The notes under the pieces: generated by a model
Databases searched by the model: none
The model's input: only the letters and a program-made list of their open reading frames with translations
What the model was told of the DNA's origin: nothing
Program-made: the position numbers and the translations under genes
DNA from: Bacteroidota bacterium
GTDB taxonomy: Bacteria > Bacteroidota > Bacteroidia > 2-12-FULL-35-15
NCBI GenBank assembly: GCA_003151815.1
Contig: PLYN01000043.1
Location: forward strand, 1-43,511
DNA: 43,511 nucleotides
Direction: 5' to 3'
Shown here: positions 24,915 to 35,026 of the stretch, piece by piece
Layout of the letters: every line of letters begins with the position of its first letter
Numbering within the stretch: position 1 is the first letter of the stretch

Positions 24915-26432
24915 TCACCTGATCTTATAAACAAAACTTACGTGATTTTTATTTACCGGATTTAACCAATGCATCAATTCATCAATGAAACTGGGCTGTA
25001 TCGTAGCTTCGTAAGTAAGCGTAGGAATATATTTTTTCAAATTCGCAACTCGTTTGTCTATATTTTCTTCTTGCATAAATACAACATAATTGGGTTTATC
25101 CTTTGCCGACAGATTCACATATGTATTATTATAATAAGCATCTGCAGGGAGAAGCTTTGTTATTCCTGTAACATATCCCCATTTTTTTAAATAAAACAAG
25201 GGGGGCATAATAAAATCATCTCTATTGCTGTCTTCTATTATTATTGAATTTACATCACCTTTACTTGCAATGTAAACCATAGCTTCCACTCTGCTTCTTT
25301 TTGAATATGCAACAGATACGACCACTAATGGAATTGTATTTATTATCCAAAAGAAAATCCAAAATCCTCTTAATAGTTTTTTATGAGAGAACCAATATTT
25401 AGATTTACTAATAAAATCAGACCATCCGATATAACCAAGCATAATAACAAAAGGAATAATGGGTAAAATAAAACGCTCTTGCTTATTTGCAAAATAAGAA
25501 TGGAAAACAAAAAAAATAAAACTAGGAAGAAACAATAACAAATGCTTTTTCCAAAGGCGAAAAAATCCGAAAAATAAAAAGAAACTTATTGGTGGAATTA
25601 ATATTCCAAGAATTAATACAAAATACATATACCATTGCTGAACAAAATAAGTATTCGCATTTTCAATATTATAACGTACATATTCCTGAAATTCAACGAA
25701 AGGTTTTCCCCAAATAAGATAATCGGTTCCACCTTGTATTAGAGCGGCAACAAGTAAAAAAAAGAAACCGAGAACAAATGCTTCTTTTATTCGTTTCATA
25801 AACAACAATGCTAAACCAAATCCTCCTGTGAACATAATGGTTTGAAAACGAATAGAAAATGCGATACCTAATAGGATACCGGCTATTATGTATGGGGAAT
25901 TTTTTTCCTTTTCTTCATTTTTAATTACTATCCATGTAGCATAGATTAATGGTGTTATGCATACAAATTCAACCAAATTGTGTACACTCATAAATGGCAT
26001 AAACCAATATAATCCCAGTAAAATGCCTACCATTTTCGCTTCATGTTTACCTGCTACCTTTTCTGTAATTTTATAACCAAAGAAAATGATTAGAAGAGAA
26101 AGCGAAGCATGTATAAATCGTACGATATACATTTTAGTTTGAGGATCGTCCAAACCGATAGCTTTAAGAAATAAAAATAAAAAATAATGCAAGCCCGAAT
26201 AAAAAAAGCTATGCCCTGAAGGTGTTGGCGCTTGACCCAATTGGGAGCCTGGTAACCAATTATTATAATCAAAACCATCAACCCATGATTGAGCAGGTTC
26301 TATTACCAAAAAATGGTCGTCATGCATTCCATATCCTTTAGAAAACAATACTGCAAATAATCTGATAAATGCGGATACGAATAATATTAATTGGAGTGGC
26401 TTTTCAGCCCACATTTTTTTAATTAAATTCAT
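24915..26432 (-). CDS. GT-C membrane glycosyltransferase, GT22 (Alg9/mannosyltransferase)-like
   Basis: 505 residues with about 10-12 hydrophobic segments. The first loop holds an acidic motif HDDHF near residue 38, as in GT-C catalytic loops. The YFANKQERFILPIIPF segment in the middle matches the HKEERFxxP motif of GT22 enzymes. Such enzymes transfer sugars from polyprenyl-phosphate donors outside the cytoplasmic membrane; the acceptor is unknown. 55 bp upstream of the PPK2 gene on the same strand. Confidence 0.85.
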   Translation of the reverse strand: MNLIKKMWAEKPLQLILFVSAFIRLFAVLFSKGYGMHDDHFLVIEPAQSWVDGFDYNNWLPGSQLGQAPTPSGHSFFYSGLHYFLFLFLKAIGLDDPQTKMYIVRFIHASLSLLIIFFGYKITEKVAGKHEAKMVGILLGLYWFMPFMSVHNLVEFVCITPLIYATWIVIKNEEKEKNSPYIIAGILLGIAFSIRFQTIMFTGGFGLALLFMKRIKEAFVLGFFFLLVAALIQGGTDYLIWGKPFVEFQEYVRYNIENANTYFVQQWYMYFVLILGILIPPISFFLFFGFFRLWKKHLLLFLPSFIFFVFHSYFANKQERFILPIIPFVIMLGYIGWSDFISKSKYWFSHKKLLRGFWIFFWIINTIPLVVVSVAYSKRSRVEAMVYIASKGDVNSIIIEDSNRDDFIMPPLFYLKKWGYVTGITKLLPADAYYNNTYVNLSAKDKPNYVVFMQEENIDKRVANLKKYIPTLTYEATIQPSFIDELMHWLNPVNKNHVSFVYKIR

Positions 26433-26478
26433 TACTCAAGTTTTTTCTTAATTTAAAAATATTCAGATGGAAAACATT

Positions 26479-27198
26479 TTATGGAAGCAGAGATTTGTTG
26501 TATAAATCAACAACCATATTAGCATGTTTTTTCTCTTTAATATGAAAGGTAACAGAAAGTATTTCGCAACTTAAGCTACCCAATATCATATATGCACCAA
26601 GTCTTTGCCGGTCTGTCCTGGCAATTCTTTGCGCCTTCCTGCTGCCAACTGTCGAGATATTTGTCCTGTTTTTTAAAGCGGAAAAAACTCCTGCAAATGT
26701 TAAAATTCCACCTGCACCAAGAGCAACTCCACCAATAAGAAAACAATTTTTTGTGAATTTTATTTTTTCTGTTTTTGTTATTATCTGGTTGATTTTTGCA
26801 TTCTGCTGTTTCCAAACAATATCCAGCATATTTTGTTCTGTAATTTTTTGACTTTTATAATAATAAATTTTTCCACCTGGTTGTATCGACAGATCATTTT
26901 TAACCGCTGGGGTTTGGGGTGCGGAAGAACCTTCAAATGATTCTTTCACTCCACTACCATAAATAATATATTTCAGTTCCCATTTTAAAGTTGTAAAGGT
27001 AGGACCGGTTTGATAATCAAAACGCTTGTATTTAATTTCCGTAGGATTCACCTCAAGTATTTTGACTGCAATTTTTTCATCGTTTCGTTTTACAATGGTA
27101 TCCTGAGCTCTAAGAGCCGGAATATAAATAACCATCATAATGGCAATGAACCGAATGAATCGGTATAATTTTTCTGACAATAAAAAATTTTGTTTCAT
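26479..27198 (-). CDS. Conserved exported/membrane protein, unknown function
   Basis: 239 residues. An N-terminal signal or anchor (about 14-32, ending ALRAQD) is followed by a small domain with DEKIAVKILEVNPTEIKYK and a GPTFTTLKWELKYIIYG segment. That pattern recurs in many uncharacterised Bacteroidota secreted proteins. Two hydrophobic segments follow (about 150-172 and 197-215). No catalytic motif is seen. It lies between an outer-membrane barrel gene and the glycosyltransferase gene. Confidence 0.8.
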   Translation of the reverse strand: MKQNFLLSEKLYRFIRFIAIMMVIYIPALRAQDTIVKRNDEKIAVKILEVNPTEIKYKRFDYQTGPTFTTLKWELKYIIYGSGVKESFEGSSAPQTPAVKNDLSIQPGGKIYYYKSQKITEQNMLDIVWKQQNAKINQIITKTEKIKFTKNCFLIGGVALGAGGILTFAGVFSALKNRTNISTVGSRKAQRIARTDRQRLGAYMILGSLSCEILSVTFHIKEKKHANMVVDLYNKSLLP

Positions 27199-27276
27199 GA
27201 TTTTTTGGAATTGAAATTTACACTTTTTTTTATATTTTATATACTATATTTTATCATTTTATTTATAAAATTTACA

Positions 27277-28593
27277 TTAAAATACCTCGGAAACATTAAA
27301 GAAAAACCCTTGAGAACCATTTTCCCCAAAACCATAATCAACAGCAAGTCTTACACCAGAAATTTTATTAAGTTTTACACGGAATCCGAATCCTGCTGCC
27401 GGTAGAATTTTTTCAAACCGAACGCTTCCCAATTCTGAAACACTTTCAGCATTTGCAAAAACTACCCCACCCAACAAACCGTTTTTAGTTAACCTGAAAC
27501 GGTATTCCGATTCAAAATATAAAAAAGCAGGTCCTCTTAATCTGCCCTGAATATAACCTCTTCCTGAATTGGAATTAACGTCCCATCCAGTACTTGGCAA
27601 ATCGAAATAAGGAGGGTTACCACCAAAAGTAAACCAATTCAAATTCCAAAAAGCCAATACATTGTCTGATTTTTTGGATAGCTTAATGTATTTCTTAAAT
27701 TCTAAATATACGGATTGCCAATTTTGATTACTTCCCATATATTTGGAATTATACCGATACGAGAAATTGAAAACACTTGCCTCATTTCCATAATTGCTGT
27801 TTTTTCTGCTATCATATAAAAAATTCAATGATAATCCAGATGATACCGTAGTTCGTGCGTTTGCATTATACTCTTGAAAATTTGTTCCTGATCCTTCTTC
27901 TTTAATATCAAAATGGTAATCCAGATTATACCCAAGTCCGGAATAAAATTTAGAAGAACCAATTTTTTTCAACGCTTCCTGATACACCCTGATGTATGAA
28001 TAATTTATTAAATTAGCATTATCAATCGCAGTATGACCGCCTAAACCATAAGTATATGTGGGATATTTATAGGCACGCCAATCGCCTAAAAAAACAAATT
28101 TATTTTTGTTTGACCAAACATTAGAAATGATATTCAATAAAAATTGATTGTGATCCAATGATTTAATAGGATTAATTGAAATAGTTGAAAGATTGGTACT
28201 GTCACTCTTACCTCTTAAAAAAGATAAATTTGTTGCTATAACCGCAGTTGTTCCGGTTTGTAAAGCATAACCAACAGCCGGAAAAACTGCAACGAGTACC
28301 TTGCCAGATTTTAAGACTTCACTTTTTTTTGGTAACACGGAAAGCGGTAAAATAACAATTGCGGTATCTTCAATGGGTAATGCTGCATGATGGCGTATTT
28401 CAAAAAGTTCCTTAAGAACATCTTTTATGTCCAGTTGTTCGTAAGTAATTAAACTATCTTTTGGTATGGCACTTTCAGATTTAACAAATTGAGCATTGGC
28501 ATCAGATGAAAAAAATATTGAATAAAAAATAATTATTATTTCAATAATTCTTTTAGGCCTGAAAATTTGATATTCGATATTTCCTAAATTCAA
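27277..28593 (-). CDS. Outer-membrane beta-barrel protein, BamA/TamA-like surface antigen
   Basis: 438 residues. A signal peptide (hydrophobic run about 17-30, ending DANAQ) and a short periplasmic part of about 60 residues are followed by a region of alternating strands that ends FFFNVSEVF, the C-terminal Phe expected for BAM substrates. It resembles the short Omp85-like 'surface antigen' proteins of Bacteroidota that lack POTRA repeats. The only canonical start is a TTG at 28591-28593: no in-frame ATG is available and a stop lies just upstream. The 16-residue n-region is long, so a later non-canonical start is possible. 86 bp downstream of DUF4249. Confidence 0.82.
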   Translation of the reverse strand: MNLGNIEYQIFRPKRIIEIIIIFYSIFFSSDANAQFVKSESAIPKDSLITYEQLDIKDVLKELFEIRHHAALPIEDTAIVILPLSVLPKKSEVLKSGKVLVAVFPAVGYALQTGTTAVIATNLSFLRGKSDSTNLSTISINPIKSLDHNQFLLNIISNVWSNKNKFVFLGDWRAYKYPTYTYGLGGHTAIDNANLINYSYIRVYQEALKKIGSSKFYSGLGYNLDYHFDIKEEGSGTNFQEYNANARTTVSSGLSLNFLYDSRKNSNYGNEASVFNFSYRYNSKYMGSNQNWQSVYLEFKKYIKLSKKSDNVLAFWNLNWFTFGGNPPYFDLPSTGWDVNSNSGRGYIQGRLRGPAFLYFESEYRFRLTKNGLLGGVVFANAESVSELGSVRFEKILPAAGFGFRVKLNKISGVRLAVDYGFGENGSQGFFFNVSEVF

Positions 28594-28679
28594 TGGTTAT
28601 TGAAATTGTAAATTTATTTCTACGTAAATTTTATTTTGATACCGATAAGATTAATCTTCGAAATATAGGAAAAGAATTC

Positions 28680-29507
28680 TTACTGAACCACTGCAGACAT
28701 CTTGCTAACGGAATAAGCAGAAAAATATCCAAGTCCGCCATTGCTTATATTGCTAATTGGATTTGCAGGCAAAGCCGATAAAAACTGCCTAACACTTGTG
28801 CTTCCTATCGCTCCGTTAATAGTATTATAAAAATCGTACGCTCTTTTATCAATGCATTGTAATTGTATGCTTACTGTATCTGCCAAGATTAACTTTGTTC
28901 TAAAAGTAACTGAAAGTTGCTGACCATCGCTTAACTTATCTGAAACAATCCTTGAAGTATTATCTCCTATTGCCAATGAATCATTTGAATTAATTACAAC
29001 TCTATAAAAATTTCCGACCCCAACAGGATCCGTAAACTTACATACCACCCGATAACCACTAACTGCATTCGTAAAACGATTCGTACTTGGTTCAATTAAA
29101 AACGAATCAATGGCAACAGGAAATGGCATTGTAGATATACCGGTAAACGTGTTTCCATTAGTAACTATCTCAATGGTATATTTTCTGCCCGGTGTTCCGA
29201 TTAATGAAGTGGTTTTATAAATGCCTTGAGTCGTTTCCGTCAGCGTTTCGCTATTGCCTGCATCGTCAACTATTTTTGCATTAGCACCCGATATTGCAGG
29301 AAAGGTATTATCACTGTAATAAGCAACACTATAATTTAAGTTAACAATATATGGACCTGGTGCATTCGAAATATTAGCCTGCACAACAACTTTGTTATCC
29401 GCGTTTTTTAAATCCAACGTAATCACTTTCACGCAGGAAGAAAAAAGCATAAGAATAATTGAAACCAAGACAATGAAAAATTTATTATACGAACATCTAT
29501 TTTTCAT
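28680..29507 (-). CDS. DUF4249-family lipoprotein
   Basis: 275 residues. The signal sequence ends at a lipobox LFSSC (C25), then an extended beta-rich chain with NKVVVQANISN and GPYIVNLNYS typical of DUF4249. In Bacteroidota these lipoproteins are found beside TonB-dependent receptors, as here, where the receptor ends 3 bp upstream. They are presumed partners in uptake, but the ligand is unknown. No SusD-like gene is present. Confidence 0.9.
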   Translation of the reverse strand: MKNRCSYNKFFIVLVSIILMLFSSCVKVITLDLKNADNKVVVQANISNAPGPYIVNLNYSVAYYSDNTFPAISGANAKIVDDAGNSETLTETTQGIYKTTSLIGTPGRKYTIEIVTNGNTFTGISTMPFPVAIDSFLIEPSTNRFTNAVSGYRVVCKFTDPVGVGNFYRVVINSNDSLAIGDNTSRIVSDKLSDGQQLSVTFRTKLILADTVSIQLQCIDKRAYDFYNTINGAIGSTSVRQFLSALPANPISNISNGGLGYFSAYSVSKMSAVVQ

Positions 29508-29510
29508 GAT

Positions 29511-31868
29511 TTAAAATTTAAAATTATAGGTTATAGATGGAACCCATCTGAATAATGAAAGCTGAACGGCTTGCGTTTTAGAAGGATCATTTGGATCAGG
29601 CTGGAAAGAAATTGAGTATGGATTCTGTCTTCCATAAACATTATAAACCGAAAAATTCCAGTCAGAATCATACTTATCCGTTTTCTTCCCTTGCAACGTT
29701 ACACCAACATCCAGACGGTTGTATGAAGGCATGCGATACCCATTACGCTCCGTATAATAATTTACCACTTGGGTTCCAATTAAATATTTTCCACTGGGAA
29801 AAGTAGCTGCAAATCCTGTATGATACACGAATGTGGCTGAAAAGGTAATTTTAGAATTTAATTTATAAATACCCACTAACGATAAATTATGAATGATATC
29901 CTGTTTAGCGGGAAATTTGTTACCGTAGTTAAGACTATCAAATTGTCTCCATGTACGCGATAATGTGTATGATATCCATCCTGTGAATTTACCTGTTTTT
30001 TTCTTCAGAAAAAATTCAGTCCCGTAGGCCCAGCCCTTTCCAAAAACCAGCTGCGATTCTACATTTTTATTAAATCTAAGATCAGCACCGTTCACATAAT
30101 CTATTTGGTTTTGCATGGTTTTATAAAATCCTTCAACGGATGCTTCGATACTGTTATTTCTGAAATTTCTGAAATAACCAATCGCTTCCTGATCGCCAAT
30201 TTGTGGTTTAACGATCTGGCTGCATGGAACCCAAATATCGAGGGGAGTTGAACTGGTAGTGTTGGATAACAAATGTAAATACTGGTTGATGCGATTATAG
30301 GAAACTTTAATGGAACTTCTGTCATTTATCAGAAACGAAGCAGAAGCGCGGGGTTCATACCCTATATAGGTTTTTATCGCTTGATTGCTTCGGTATATTG
30401 TTGAATCTGCAACATTTCCGGAAGCATCATAAGCATAAACAGTACTAGGACCAATAGCAGTAAAGGTGGAAAGACGAAAGCCGTATGACAACTGAAGCCA
30501 GGGGTTTACTGCATAATCATCGGAAATATACACTGCATTTTCTATGGCGTGTTTTTTTTCTATTGTTCTGCCAAGGCGACTCGGCCCTGCTGAAGAAGCG
30601 TTATTGGTAGTAACCGCACCGGGAGTAAACGTATGAGACATACTTTGGAAACCGAATTTTATTTTGTGCCTGCTATTTACAAAATAATTAAAATCTTCCT
30701 TTAGTGAAAAATCTTGTATGCCTGTTGTTACCTTAAATTGGGCATCGCCTGCACCCAAAATAATATTTGATTGGTAATTAGTAAAAATAAGAGATGAGTT
30801 TAAAAATAATTTATCACTAAATAAATGGTTCTCGCGCAGGGTACCGGTTGCATTTCCCCAATTGATACCAAAACCGCTATTGGCGGCAGAACTGTTACTA
30901 AAGGAAAAATTATCCTTCCCAAAATAGCCTGATAAATAAATGCGATCCTTGCTGCCTAACTGATAGTTGGCTTTTAAATTTAAATCATAAAAATATAAAG
31001 AGGTATTTCGCAGGTTCTTGGGTCCAAATGCTTTTAAAAACAGATCGGCATAGCTTCTTCTCCCTGAAATAATAAAAGAACCTTTCCCTTTATTAATAGG
31101 GCCTTCAACTGTTAGACGTGAACCGATAAGACCTAAGCCGCCACTAACACCCAATTTCTTGGAATTACCATCATTCATTTTTATATCCAGCACCGAAGAG
31201 ATGCGACCACCATACTCTGCAGGAATGCCTCCTTTAATAATAGTTACATCCTTAATCGCATCGGAATTAAAAACAGAGAAAAATCCTAATAAATGGGTAG
31301 GATTATATACTATCGCCTCGTCCAGTAAAATAAGATTTTGGTCTGCACCGCCTCCTCGCACATAAAATCCGGCTGTTCCATCAGTAACATTAGTAATACC
31401 GGGTAAAAGCTGAATTGTTTTGAATATATCTTTTTCACCAAAAAAAACCGGTATTGCGCTTATTTCCTTTACGTTTAAATTCTGTGCGCTCATTTGAGAT
31501 GAAACAATGTTGTTGTTCGACTTTTCTGAAGAAATAATTACTTCCTGTAAAGTGCTGGACGCTTCTGAAATTTCCATGTCCAATTTTTTGTTTTGATGTA
31601 AATCAACACTTGTTTCAAGAGTTGTATAACTTACATAAGAATAGGTAAAGGTGTATTTTCCTTCAGGAACTGTAATGGAGTAAAACCCGTAAGCATTGGT
31701 TGCTGCACCCACTAAGGGTATTTCTTTTACCCTAACAATAGCACCTATCATTACTTCACCTGTTTTGGTATCTTTTACTGTTCCGCTTATTGTGTACTTG
31801 TTTTGAGAAAAACTTTGAACATATGCAACAAAAATAAAAAGAGTAATTAAAAAAATATTTTTAAGCAT
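29511..31868 (-). CDS. TonB-dependent receptor with carboxypeptidase-like regulatory domain
   Basis: 785 residues. Signal peptide to about residue 21. A CarboxypepD_reg-like domain (ISGTVKDTKTGEVMIGA..., about 26-110) is followed by a plug with GFYVRGGGADQNLILLDEA and a C-terminal 22-strand-type barrel ending in SITYNFKF. It should import or bind a large ligand at the outer membrane with TonB energy. It is not a SusC in the strict sense (shorter, no SusD neighbour) and pairs with DUF4249 immediately downstream. Confidence 0.93.
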   Translation of the reverse strand: MLKNIFLITLFIFVAYVQSFSQNKYTISGTVKDTKTGEVMIGAIVRVKEIPLVGAATNAYGFYSITVPEGKYTFTYSYVSYTTLETSVDLHQNKKLDMEISEASSTLQEVIISSEKSNNNIVSSQMSAQNLNVKEISAIPVFFGEKDIFKTIQLLPGITNVTDGTAGFYVRGGGADQNLILLDEAIVYNPTHLLGFFSVFNSDAIKDVTIIKGGIPAEYGGRISSVLDIKMNDGNSKKLGVSGGLGLIGSRLTVEGPINKGKGSFIISGRRSYADLFLKAFGPKNLRNTSLYFYDLNLKANYQLGSKDRIYLSGYFGKDNFSFSNSSAANSGFGINWGNATGTLRENHLFSDKLFLNSSLIFTNYQSNIILGAGDAQFKVTTGIQDFSLKEDFNYFVNSRHKIKFGFQSMSHTFTPGAVTTNNASSAGPSRLGRTIEKKHAIENAVYISDDYAVNPWLQLSYGFRLSTFTAIGPSTVYAYDASGNVADSTIYRSNQAIKTYIGYEPRASASFLINDRSSIKVSYNRINQYLHLLSNTTSSTPLDIWVPCSQIVKPQIGDQEAIGYFRNFRNNSIEASVEGFYKTMQNQIDYVNGADLRFNKNVESQLVFGKGWAYGTEFFLKKKTGKFTGWISYTLSRTWRQFDSLNYGNKFPAKQDIIHNLSLVGIYKLNSKITFSATFVYHTGFAATFPSGKYLIGTQVVNYYTERNGYRMPSYNRLDVGVTLQGKKTDKYDSDWNFSVYNVYGRQNPYSISFQPDPNDPSKTQAVQLSLFRWVPSITYNFKF

Positions 31869-31976
31869 ATTTCATGGGTGATTAATTTTGTAATAAGGAG
31901 AATATTATTTTATTGGAGGTGAAAAGAGAAAAGAATAAAATGTAATATATTGAAATTTTTGATTTCATTTTGATAC

Positions 31977-31984
31977 CAAAAGTA
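31977..31984 (-). promoter_or_regulatory. Possible -7 box for the TonB receptor transcript
   Basis: TACTTTTG on the minus strand matches TAnnTTTG and would give a leader of about 100 nt. The nearest TTG is only 15 bp away, short of the usual 19-21. Confidence 0.35.
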
Positions 31985-32085
31985 TTTAAAATATATCACC
32001 AATGACCATCTCCATTTATATTTAACATTTTTTAGGAAATGTTTATAGTTTTTAAAAACGATATTAAATTAAAATTTAAACAAAC

Positions 32086-32670
32086 TTAAAAAGCCCTTAT
32101 TGCGCGAACATAATAATTCCTGTTTTTTTCATAATTCATGCGGTGACCATCATAAAAATCCTGACATACTGCTTCATTGGCATTTGCTTCAGTGGAACTC
32201 CAATAATAATCTGTTTTTAATCCACGAAATGGTGTTTTATTCTTGTATAACATATCAAGTTCGTCTTTGGATGGTAAAAACCAATCGCTATAACCATTTA
32301 ATACCAATTGATCACACAGGTGTGCTGCCGTATTTGCTGAATCGCATCCATTTATTATAGCCAAGGTATTCGTCTGACCGGAACCAATAGCAGCACTTGT
32401 CCCTCCTATAGTTTTCCCAAAACATCCCCACCTCGAACGTAACATTTGATTGGCAGCAGCTATTAATCCATGCTTCTTGGTACTATCCACATAAAATATA
32501 ATGCCACCACAATAACTCTCACCAATAGCAATCAGTGGACCTTCATTAGCAGCTAAAACGGAGGGCGTATTTACAACCTGTTTATTTACAGTAAGTTTTT
32601 TTTTACAACTTGTGATAAACAGTGTGCCTATGGCTATAAAAATAACAATTAGTAAATTTTTATTGATCAT
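32086..32670 (-). CDS. Lipoprotein with DUF1566 (Lcl C-terminal-like) domain
   Basis: 194 residues. The signal sequence ends with a lipobox TSC (C22). The mature part is a DUF1566 domain: GGIIFYVDSTKKHGLIAA at the start, NGYSDWFLPSKDELDMLY in the middle, YYWSSTE and a final YYVRAIRAF. DUF1566 folds resemble FGE-sulfatase/C-type-lectin-like modules and are often on surface lipoproteins. Role unknown. It stands alone on the minus strand. Confidence 0.88.
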   Translation of the reverse strand: MINKNLLIVIFIAIGTLFITSCKKKLTVNKQVVNTPSVLAANEGPLIAIGESYCGGIIFYVDSTKKHGLIAAANQMLRSRWGCFGKTIGGTSAAIGSGQTNTLAIINGCDSANTAAHLCDQLVLNGYSDWFLPSKDELDMLYKNKTPFRGLKTDYYWSSTEANANEAVCQDFYDGHRMNYEKNRNYYVRAIRAF

Positions 32671-33031
32671 TTGAATTTTAAATAAAGAAGAATTTTATAA
32701 ATAAATACATTAATAATTCAAAGGTAAAACTTTAATTCAAATTCTTTAAAAATTTAAAACCAAGTTAAGACAAAATATGATGCTATTTAAAAAAATATTT
32801 TATCAGTTGTACAAATTAAAACTTAGGCCTTTTCCTTAATTATTAAGATTATATAAGAAAAATCTATAATTTTAACAAAAAATTTAAAAGACGTAGAAAT
32901 CGCTATCATTGAAGAACAAAAATATTTAAACCCTTTCTACCTTTTTAGAAAAAAATAATCGAATTTTTTATATTTACTTTTCGATTTAATAAAAAACGGA
33001 TTTCTCAATAATAAAAAATTAATAGAATAGA
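32671..33031. other. 361-bp A/T-rich divergent intergenic region
   Basis: No open frame, hairpin family or RNA gene was recognised. On the minus strand TACCTTTG at 32719-32726 fits the -7 consensus for the DUF1566 gene. Near 32969 TATATTTAC resembles a -7 for lpxD, with A in place of G. Both -33 sites are unclear. Confidence 0.4.
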
Positions 33032-34075
33032 ATGGAATTTACAGCGAAACAAATAGCCGCATTATTAAACGGAACAATTGAAGGCGACGAAAATATTACT
33101 GTTTCCAGCTTATCAAAAATTGAAGAAGGTAAAACCGGTAGTTTATCATTTTTGTCCAATACGCTTTATACACCTTTTGTTTACGAAACAGATGCCTCAG
33201 TAGTAATTGTAAATAACTCCCTGATACTTGATAAAAAAACAAAACCAACTCTAACGCTTATCCGAGTGGAAGACCCTTATGGAAGTTTTGCCAAATTGCT
33301 GGAGGTTTATTACGAAATAAAGCAAAATAAAAAAGGCATTGAACAACCTTCTTTTATTTCTGCAAACGCTAAATATGGCAATGATTGCTACATTGGAGCA
33401 TTTGCCTATATCGGCGAAAATGTACGCATTGGTAACAATGTAAAAATATATCCGCATTGTTTTATCGGCGACAATGCAACGATAGGCGATAACACGATTT
33501 TATTTTCAGGCGTAAAAGTTTACTATGATTGTATTATTGGCAACCACTGCACTATTCACGCCAGCACTGTTATTGGCAGCGATGGTTTTGGCTTCGCTCC
33601 CAACTCCGAAAACAATTATAAAAAAGTCCCGCAAATTGGCAATGTAATTATTGAAGACCATGTTGAAATAGGCTCTAATACATCTATTGACAGAGCTACG
33701 ATGGGCTCAACAATAATACGTAAAGGTGCGAAGCTTGATAATTTAGTGCAAATTGCTCACAACGTTGAAATAGGTGAAAATGCTATTTTAGCAGGTGGCG
33801 CTTTTGTTGCGGGCTCCACCAAACTTGGAAAAAATGTAATGATGGGTGGACAATCGGGAGTTATCGGACACATTAAAGTTGCAGATGGCGTTAAAATTGC
33901 CGGACAATCAGGCGTTGCATCTACAATTGAAACAGAAGGGCTTGTAGTTCAAGGTTCGCCCGCATTTCCAATAGGTGATTACCAACGCAGCTATGTACTT
34001 TTCAGAGGTTTGCAAAAATTGAACAACAGATTACGTACTCTGGAAACTGAAATTAAAAAAATCATCCAACTATAA
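33032..34075 (+). CDS. lpxD: UDP-3-O-acylglucosamine N-acyltransferase
   Basis: Adds the second acyl chain to the glucosamine in lipid A synthesis. 347 residues: an N-terminal uridine-binding domain (MEFTAKQIAALLNG, about 1-100), then a left-handed beta-helix of hexapeptide repeats (about 110-300) with the catalytic H243 in QIAHNVEIGENAILAGG, and a C-terminal helix. Length and motifs are complete. In many Bacteroidota lpxD lies next to lpxC/fabZ; here it is followed 46 bp later by an acyltransferase. Confidence 0.95.
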   Translation: MEFTAKQIAALLNGTIEGDENITVSSLSKIEEGKTGSLSFLSNTLYTPFVYETDASVVIVNNSLILDKKTKPTLTLIRVEDPYGSFAKLLEVYYEIKQNKKGIEQPSFISANAKYGNDCYIGAFAYIGENVRIGNNVKIYPHCFIGDNATIGDNTILFSGVKVYYDCIIGNHCTIHASTVIGSDGFGFAPNSENNYKKVPQIGNVIIEDHVEIGSNTSIDRATMGSTIIRKGAKLDNLVQIAHNVEIGENAILAGGAFVAGSTKLGKNVMMGGQSGVIGHIKVADGVKIAGQSGVASTIETEGLVVQGSPAFPIGDYQRSYVLFRGLQKLNNRLRTLETEIKKIIQL

Positions 34076-34121
34076 TTGTCATAAACTATTTCTAAATATT
34101 ATTGCTGTACCACCTTAGTTT

Positions 34122-34985
34122 ATGAAAGAAAAAAAATTTATAGATATTGAAAATGTTTTACAAGAAAAAGCTCCGGGCTTAAAAAAATGGTTGCCGGGTT
34201 TTGTATTAAATTGGTTAAAAAACAAACTTCATGAAAATGAAATAAACATAGTAATGCATGAGCTAAAAGATGTTTATGGAGTAGATTTTAACAATGCGAT
34301 AATAGATAAACTTGGCGCCAAGGTTGAATCAATAAATTCCTATCATATTCCCAAAACAGGCGGCATTATTCTTGCCGCCAATCATCCTTTAGGCGGTTTA
34401 GATGGAATGGCTTTTGTTAAAACAATTGCAGAAGTAAGGCCCGACATAAAATTTGTTGTAAATGATGTTTTGAAAAACTTAAAAAATTACGGCGATGTTT
34501 TTATTGGTATAAATAAAATAAGAACTACATCAGCCACCTCTCTTAGAACAATAGAAAGCGTTCTGCTTACAGATGACGCAATTGGATTTTTTCCTGCAGG
34601 ACTTGTTTCACGAAAACAAAATGGTTTGATAAGAGATCTGGAATGGAAAAAAAGCTTTGTTACTCAAGCTATAGATCATAAACGATTGATTGTTCCTGTT
34701 TTTATTGAAGGAGAAAATTCTAATTTTTTTTACCGATTCGCTAATTTCCGAAAACGTATTGGAATAAAAGCAAATATTGAAATGCTTTTTTTGCCCGATG
34801 AAATGTTTAAGCAACGAGGACACTCTATTAAAGTTCGTTTCGGTAAGCCATTTGATACATCTATTTTAAACAGAAGTAAATCTCACAAAGCCTGGGCTGA
34901 GCATATAAAACAATATATTTACTCCGATGATTTTAAAAAAGGAGTTTCTTTTGAAGAGTACACTAAGCATTCCATTGTTAACTAA
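34122..34985 (+). CDS. Lysophospholipid-type acyltransferase (PlsC/hemolysin-like)
   Basis: 287 residues. The acyltransferase motif is NHPLGGLD (H88 and D94, an HxxxxxD variant with one extra residue versus HxxxxD). GFFPAGLVSRKQNG around residue 165 is the FPEGTxS-like substrate block. This variant is typical of the putative-hemolysin/ornithine-lipid-type acyltransferases. It probably acylates a lipid at the inner membrane; the substrate is unknown. It follows lpxD by 46 bp, hinting at an envelope-lipid role. Confidence 0.88.
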   Translation: MKEKKFIDIENVLQEKAPGLKKWLPGFVLNWLKNKLHENEINIVMHELKDVYGVDFNNAIIDKLGAKVESINSYHIPKTGGIILAANHPLGGLDGMAFVKTIAEVRPDIKFVVNDVLKNLKNYGDVFIGINKIRTTSATSLRTIESVLLTDDAIGFFPAGLVSRKQNGLIRDLEWKKSFVTQAIDHKRLIVPVFIEGENSNFFYRFANFRKRIGIKANIEMLFLPDEMFKQRGHSIKVRFGKPFDTSILNRSKSHKAWAEHIKQYIYSDDFKKGVSFEEYTKHSIVN

Positions 34986-35026
34986 ATTTACCGATTGAGA
35001 AAGAATTTTCAAAAAAATCCATTTAC

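Noticed and set aside
28593-28781. Plus-strand open frame of 62 codons
   Set aside because: It overlaps the 3' end of the DUF4249 gene and the barrel gene's start on the opposite strand and has no homology-like features.
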